From Lota lota (taxonomy: Eukaryota > Chordata > Actinopteri > Gadiformes > Lotidae), in NCBI GenBank assembly GCA_026745465.1, contig JACYXH010000019.1, positions 2,302,456 to 2,366,455 on the forward strand: a stretch of DNA of 64,000 nt, read 5' to 3'. Position numbers and translations under genes: made by a program. Below the pieces are notes generated by a model, which was given only the letters and a program-made list of their open reading frames with translations, was not told the DNA's origin and made no database searches. Below, piece after piece: positions 39,133 through 64,000 of this stretch. Each line of letters begins with the position of its first letter. Position 1 is the stretch's first letter.

Positions 39133-40536
39133 GTCTTTACTTCTGCCCTGTCAGTTTTCTGAGTGGTGGAATGGCAGCTGCTATTCCCATGGCAACCTGC
39201 CGGTAACCACGACAGCGTGACGCGTAAAGAGGAAGAGAGAGACAGGCTGAAGTTAAAATACAAATGTGTGAATGAGAGCAGAACATGACATAAAATAACG
39301 ACAAACGAATAGAGGACATTTAGCCCCAAAGGAACGGCCACTTCCCGTGAGACTACGGGAAGTGACATGCAACTTTACTTTCACTTTTTACATTTTAGCT
39401 GTCGTAAACAAGGAACTTCACCGCAGAATTCATATCTGTATGTATAAGGGGGTACAAATAAAATGCCATTTAACTAAAATGGAGGTCGAACTAGAGGAAA
39501 GCACTTATTGTGAGCATCAAACAAGAGAGATAGCTTATCAGGAGAAGCAGAAGAGGAAAGAAAGACGAGAGGGGAAGAGGGAGAGAAAGAGTGAGAGACA
39601 GGAGAGGAGGATGAGAAACATCAGAGCAGAGAGAAACAGGTGAGGAAGGAAGGGTTAAAGAAGAGAGAGGAACAGGAAGGGGTGAAACTTTCGAAAGAAA
39701 GTGCTGAGAAGGAGGGAGAAAATCAGACAAGAGATTGGATGGGAGAGAAACAAAGGTAAGGTGAGTAATCAGGGTGAGAAATTAGGTGAGAATAACTAAT
39801 GAAAAGCATACCAATCATCTGTGAAGAGAGGGAGGGAGAGGTTGAAAACCCGTGGACGACGGCAAAGCAAAGAGAATGAGGATGGTGGGGTGACAGAGAA
39901 AGATCGACATAAAGAGGGAAAAGTGCAGAAAGTGAATAGGTAAACTTCGTTATTAAATATATCTTTTGACAGTAGTCACCATGTATAAAGGTGAATATAG
40001 ATAAGAGCCACACATGGCAAAATGAATACTAGCCATATTGTAATATTCTACATTACCTCATATATACGGTTATGTGTGTGCAGTGTATATTAACCAGTCT
40101 TATTTTAATGATTACATATTCATTGATGACATCGAAGTAACTGCTTGTAAGCTCTCCGATTGGTTAAACACATTGCTCAATACTGAGCAATTAGTTAATG
40201 AATTAATGAATCTGTAAATTACTGTTGGGGTCGTTAGTAGTGGCTGACTGCTAGATCTCAGTGCAGAGTAGATTACTAGGTCTGCTTGTTATTTAGCTGG
40301 TTCCAAGGTGTACCACAGAGGTCAGTTGTAGGCCCCTCACTTTGACTAATGGACTAATCCTCATTCATAATCCTATTGAAAGAAAAGACTAAAGAAGCTT
40401 TTACATACTACCGTCTACGAGGGTTTCACAAAATGATTAGAAAATTGTCTGAACTTATCATTTAGTATATTTATTTGATTTGATTGTTAAATGATTTAGA
40501 ATATAACTATTGGTGATTGTCTGTGCTGGAATGATT

Positions 40537-40702
40537 GTATTCAGCCCAAAGCACACTGTCATGTCAATACAGGCGCAAAATAATGTTTTGAATTTTCACA
40601 TCCAAAGTATTAAGACTTGGTATTCAGCCCAAAGCACACTGTCATGTCAATACAGACGCAAAATAATGTTTTGAATTTTCACATCCAAAGTATTAAGACT
40701 TG
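40537..40702. repeat. Two-copy tandem repeat, 83-nt unit
   Basis: Positions 40537-40619 and 40620-40702 are identical except for one base (GGCGC versus GACGC). The unit is not simple sequence. It is a recent tandem duplication in the intergenic region. Confidence 0.95.
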
Positions 40703-42356
40703 AGTCGTACGAACTGAACAAAAAAAATACAGCCCAGCTATATTTGCGCTCCATGTGCTTTGGGCTCCAATGTGTAATGTAAAAATTTGCCTAACGCTTA
40801 ATGTTCTCTTGTAAAATGTCAGACCTTTGCTCCTGGCCAAATATAACATTTTATAAAAGACAAATATTATTAAAAACTTTTCTAAGAGACTTGAAGTCTG
40901 AAGTACACTTACTGGAATGAGCCACAGCGAAAGAGAGGGAGCGAGAATGAAATCACAGTTGTGCCAAATCAATGCAACAAGGCTGCCCACACATGTACTT
41001 GACTGATTGATTGCAGCAAAACACATTCACCTGCCTTCACACACATTTACCTACACAGCTGTGGCCAAGTGAGTGGCACATGTCAGAGAGATATGCCATA
41101 AGGTTGATGCTTTTATCAACAGTGTTTTACAAAAGCACTAACCTTGACCATGTTAAAACAAGTTTTACCACTAGGAGTATTGTTGATTATCCATTGCATG
41201 CCTTACCACACATCTGGTTTGACAATCCAATATGTGGTTAAATAGGGGTCCTTTAATGCCATACTTTACCAGTTGAGCTACAAAGTTAGTTAGGTAATCC
41301 AAATTACAATGTTTATTTGTATGATACATCAACAGTTTTAAACAGCTCTTTAATATTCATCTCTACCTTTCCCTCGCCCTTTTTCTTCCTGAAGAGAAAG
41401 ATGACATGTGGGTGAGAGGGATAGAGATCGTGGGAACTAGATTAGCAGTGATAAATGAATAAGGAACACAGAAAAGTTAACAGGAACTGTGACAGGCAAA
41501 AGCCCCTGGCCGTAGGGCTCAGACCACATGCCATGCACAATAACTAGAGAGAGCACTGTGCGTTGCTAGGCCACAACGTCACTGTGATAAGAGCGCCGTT
41601 TGCAGACAATTCGCTACATCAGATGGTTCTTGTGTGTTAAAAGAATAGTTCTGGGTAGGAAACAGTTGGGCTAACAACCATTAGCCTAACCTCTTTATGC
41701 CGAACGATTGCACGATTTCATGTCAAAGAGTCGGGATTAAGTAAATCAGAGTTCATGTCAAGAACAATTGAAATAACTAGTCAAATATACTGCAAACTAA
41801 ATCAAACTCAGAAATACAAATCACAGCCTAACAGAACATGACATGGCTAGCCTTAAATAGGCCCTAACGTTATACGTTTTCAGCTGACATTTTCTAGTTC
41901 TTTATGTAAATTGTCCACATTAGCCAACCATTTGTCCCAACCGTGTGGGTTCTGCAGAAATTGGAAACTCATACAATTTGACAGTGCATTTGAGAAAATG
42001 CTTTCAGGGGTCAAACTGAACTCTGATTTGAGTGGGATAGTTTCAGACTGTCTTAACTTCCCTTTAGTTACAGACTGAGGTCATAGGCTACAGACGATGC
42101 AATATATCAAACTGAATTGAAGACTTAACTAACATTTCCCATTGTTTCTAGCATTCCCAGATCCTATAATCAGACCCAAATTACATTTAGATAAAAGCAC
42201 ATTGACAGCGGTTGAGTGTATAAAGTTTCATTTGAAAGAAAAAGGACATTTTAAAAGCAGAGGCAAAAAGTGCATTAACATGAACATACAGCCATTGTTG
42301 AAAGACTGATGTTGCATATTAAATAACAAAAGTACAGTATTTAATGCAAAGAAAAG

Positions 42357-42359
<3 letters not shown>

Positions 42360-42402
<43 letters not shown>
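42360..42402. repeat. Poly-G tract (about 43)
   Basis: The longest homopolymer in the window. Confidence 0.9.
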
Positions 42403-42403
<1 letters not shown>

Positions 42404-43473
42404 AGAGAGAATGTACGAATTTATTGACAGCTTTGTCGTCCGGATGTGGTGGACCTCAGAATGTGACCACCAAGTGCAACTAAAATCCACTTCAACAAAG
42501 TTAACTTATTTCAGCATGGTTGCATCGATCTGAAACATAAGGAATGACATAGCAAACAAGGAACAGTTTAATTACTTGTTAAATGATGGACGGGAAATGA
42601 CGAAAATACGTGTACTCACAAATGTCCGTGTAGTTTCAATCGGGCCTGCTTGATAACTGGTTAGCATGGAAAACGGTTAGGTTTTAAATTAGCGTCGCGT
42701 CTATTTTTTGGGCCGTTCAGGATTAAATGCCAGGGCTTTATTACAGCAGGTGTTTTACCCTCGTTATATTGTCTCCACGTTTCTTCTGGAAAATGGTGAA
42801 TCTCTAAAAGCAATCTTAAAATGTGTTTGTTTAAATCGATTTTCAAGGATGGGCATCCGCAGGAATTACACTGGTGATGACTGAACCTAATCAAAGTGAT
42901 TGTTTGGGGCGTGAGGGATTATGGGTAACAAAGAGAAGCGGGAAGAGGGGGGCCTCTGCGAAATGGAGGAATTAATAACGAAGTATTTAATAGCAGTAGC
43001 TTGTTACAATGATGAAGAGGCGTTTAAAAAAGGGAGAAAACAAGGAAATACCACTTGAAGAAATGACTGACGAATGTGGTTTACAAGCACAGGGTGGGGA
43101 ATCAGTCAGACAGACAGCTAGTGCTTGTTGAGAGAAGAGAGGAAAAATTGTCCTTCCTTAATTGGTCGTCCATCCCATATTGTCCATCCACCTTTCTCGC
43201 TTTCTCCATCTCTCTTGAGCACATAAGGTCAGTAGTAAAAAAGATTTTTCACATGAAACTTTTTAAACTCAGGATTGAGACATAAATTATTATCCTTCCC
43301 CCTTAAAAACAACCCAAAAAAAGTCCACCATACCAATTTGAGAATATTTACAGTCTCCAAAACATCAAAGAAAAGGTAAATAAAATCCAAAAGCTTTATA
43401 GAATGCAGCGTTCGTCTCTGGCCATCTTTCCCGTCATATTTGCAATCTTCAGAATGACGTGTTGTATAAACAT

Positions 43474-43593
<120 letters not shown>

Positions 43594-44514
43594 AGCATAT
43601 CATAACTTGAGTAGTAAATTATTCATTCAATTCTTGAGCAAGGACAACAAAGAAAGCCAGACTTTGGGGTAGGGTTACAAATGTTGCAAGAGAAAAAATA
43701 AATTATAAACAAAACAATTACAAAACGAACCATGAGTGGTCAAATCTAAACATATTTTGGGTTCGTCAGCTTTGGTTTGTGCAGGGGTCGTAGCCAAGGA
43801 GACGCGCACACACACACACACACAGATGCCATTTTGAAGGACTTTGTCAAAAGTAAAAAAAAAAAGGGAATCTCTCTGTCAATTAGTGCTTGTTATTAGT
43901 GTGTGTGAGATTGGGAAAAGAAGGTTTGTACTACACCACCCCTTGGTGGCCCACTTGTGCAGTTGCAGTAAAAGCATTTATACTAAACAAAAATACTTCC
44001 TAAAACGTTTTAAATCAACATAAGGACATATTGTCTCTTCCTAGAGCTGATGAGTGAAATTATAATAACACCATAACTTTACAAATAGATGGGTCAAGCC
44101 GTCCAGTTGGGCTCTCCTTAACCTTTTAAAGCTTTGAAGAAATAAAATGCGTGTGTGAGAGAGAGAAGTGTGCTTCGAACTCAGGGTTGGGGCGAAAGAA
44201 AATGTATAATAAAAACATAAAATTAAAAATATTAAATATTAAAACAAACTCATTTTAGGCAGCCTTGGGGAGGGGTCCTTTGGGAGGATCGGTTAAGAGG
44301 TCTAACAAGATGCCCGACTAAACATCCTCTCAATAAAAACGACGACAACCAAAAACAGAAAAAACTAGTAAGTCACAGAAAATAATAAAATAAGTACAAT
44401 TAAATCTTAATAATGAATATTACCCTATCAGTAATATCCATTATTATTATTATCATCAATATAGACCCTTGTTGAGCATGTGCATTTCTGTATATAGTTT
44501 TTCCTTTTAAAACA

Positions 44515-62634
<18,120 letters not shown>

Positions 62635-64000
62635 CTGAGAGACAAAGGAAAGACAATAATTGTTAACATCGTCATCATCATCATAGTCGTTTCCATCAAC
62701 ATCCTCATCAGCTTTTGTCATCATCATCACCCAGATCAACATCATCACCACCACCATCAACATGTCACGTCGTAGACAATAGAGTGTTTCCGTCTGTCTG
62801 ATTGCTCACTGGGTGTAACTCCACTCACTGGTGTAGTAATAGCATCGCACATTGATTAGAAACACATTGATTAGAAGACTGAAGTGATTAGTCCCGCTAA
62901 ATCAAACCTTTAAGTCTTAAGCCTTAGCCCGTGCAGTCTTCTTCTGTCTCAACTGCCATTTTGGAAAAATGTACTGTTTGTTTCAAAAATGTGTTTGGGG
63001 TCTTTCACTCACAAACTGTTTTACCGTCTGTAGCGAGACAGGGAAACCTATAACGACGTGAGTTTTGTGAAAACACATCAAACCGACCCAATCTGAGATG
63101 TGCCTCAAATATAAACAAATCATGTTCCTATGATACAAAGATAGGTGGAGATGGACAGAGAGACAGATAGACGGAGAGACAGAGCGAGACAAATCGCTAG
63201 ACCAGAAAAACTTTCCAGAATAGGGTCTGGTAACTACTTGGCTTTGAGATGTGATCTCACAGAGACTGTCGACTGCTTCAGACAGGGAGAGGAGGAGGAA
63301 GAGGAAGAGGAGAAGAGGAGGATGAGATAAACGAAGAGAGAGGGGGATGAAGAACGGGGAGCAGGAGGGAGGAGAAGGAAAACATGAGGGCAGGAGGAGG
63401 GTGGAGGAAGAGGGAGGTCGTAAAGAAGAAAGCCATAAACACAGAAGAACACACTGTAAATATTTGCGCTGCCCTACACGCCATCACTCACCTAGACTCA
63501 TCATTCCCTCTCCCCGTCTACTTCGCTGTCTCTCTATCCCTCTTCCTCTGCCCATCTCGATCTGTCTCTCCCTCTTTGTCTGTCTCCGTCTCTCCATCTC
63601 TTATCTCTTAGGATCAGCGCCCCACTATCTGTCTTCATCCTCTCCGGTCTGGACCTCTCTTCTAGAAGTTTCTAGTTACATCCACATGGCATCGCTCCAG
63701 AGATTCCTTGTTGAACAATGAGCCCTCGTCTTCCCCACTCTCTCTCTCTCTCTCTACCCCAGTCTCGCCTTACCCCTCGCTGCCTCTACCCCTCTCTCTC
63801 CAAGTATGTACATCAAGGTTCACAACTTTCTACTACATTATATTAAATGAAGAACCAACACTATTACTTATTCATTATTACACTGTAACAGAAATTCAAC
63901 CATCTCAAATTAGGAACCACCTAAAAGCTAGTAAGATGCAACTTGAAGTCAAATTAATTAAACTTCAAAACAATATTAGCCGAGGTCCAATGTTGTTGGC
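62635..64000. other. plcb upstream intron
   Basis: The first PLC-beta exons (start codon and N-terminal part of the PH domain) were looked for on the minus strand and not found. GA/CT-rich tracts lie at 63130-63430 and 63500-63800. Confidence 0.6.

Overview
The window is vertebrate nuclear DNA, almost certainly from a ray-finned fish. The genes are split by introns, with GT-AG boundaries and one U12-type intron. The non-coding DNA is very rich in (AC)n and (AG)n microsatellites, poly-G/poly-C tracts, degenerate tRNA-derived SINE fragments and one probable hAT-type element. This density of simple repeats recalls cod-like fish (Gadiformes), but that is inference only. No bacterial, viral or CRISPR feature was seen.

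Two protein-coding genes face each other tail to tail. On the + strand, five exons (20582-31585) encode the last 327 residues of an SLC8 Na+/Ca2+ exchanger (NCX): the end of calcium-binding domain 2, the end of the cytoplasmic loop, and the C-terminal membrane half with the alpha-2 ion-binding repeat. Its large 5' coding exon lies left of the window, so 1-20581 is best read as intron. On the - strand, 32 exons (62634 down to 44515) encode 1193 residues of a phospholipase C beta, closest in my reading to PLCB3. It has part of the PH domain, EF hands, the X and Y halves of the catalytic barrel, an acidic X-Y linker, C2, the Galpha-q-binding helix-turn-helix and the long coiled-coil C-terminal domain. 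Only its first exons are missing. Every exon phase joins cleanly in both genes.

Layout: 1-20581, slc8a intron with a CpG-rich block at 1681-2040, three RFX X-box palindromes and a 0.95 kb G-rich minisatellite; 20582-31585, slc8a exons; 31586-44514, slc8a 3' flank/3'UTR and intergenic DNA; 44515-62634, plcb; 62635-64000, plcb intron.

The two products act in one pathway: Gq-coupled PLC-beta makes IP3 and so releases Ca2+, and NCX extrudes Ca2+. The most interesting points are: (1) the pairing fits the locus of the fourth vertebrate NCX (NCX4), which mammals lost; (2) a tandem array duplicates the end of a plcb catalytic exon together with its splice donor, giving an in-frame alternative donor; (3) there is an in-frame 69-nt candidate cassette exon in slc8a; (4) long dinucleotide repeats abut many splice sites; (5) a U12-type intron interrupts the plcb Y domain.
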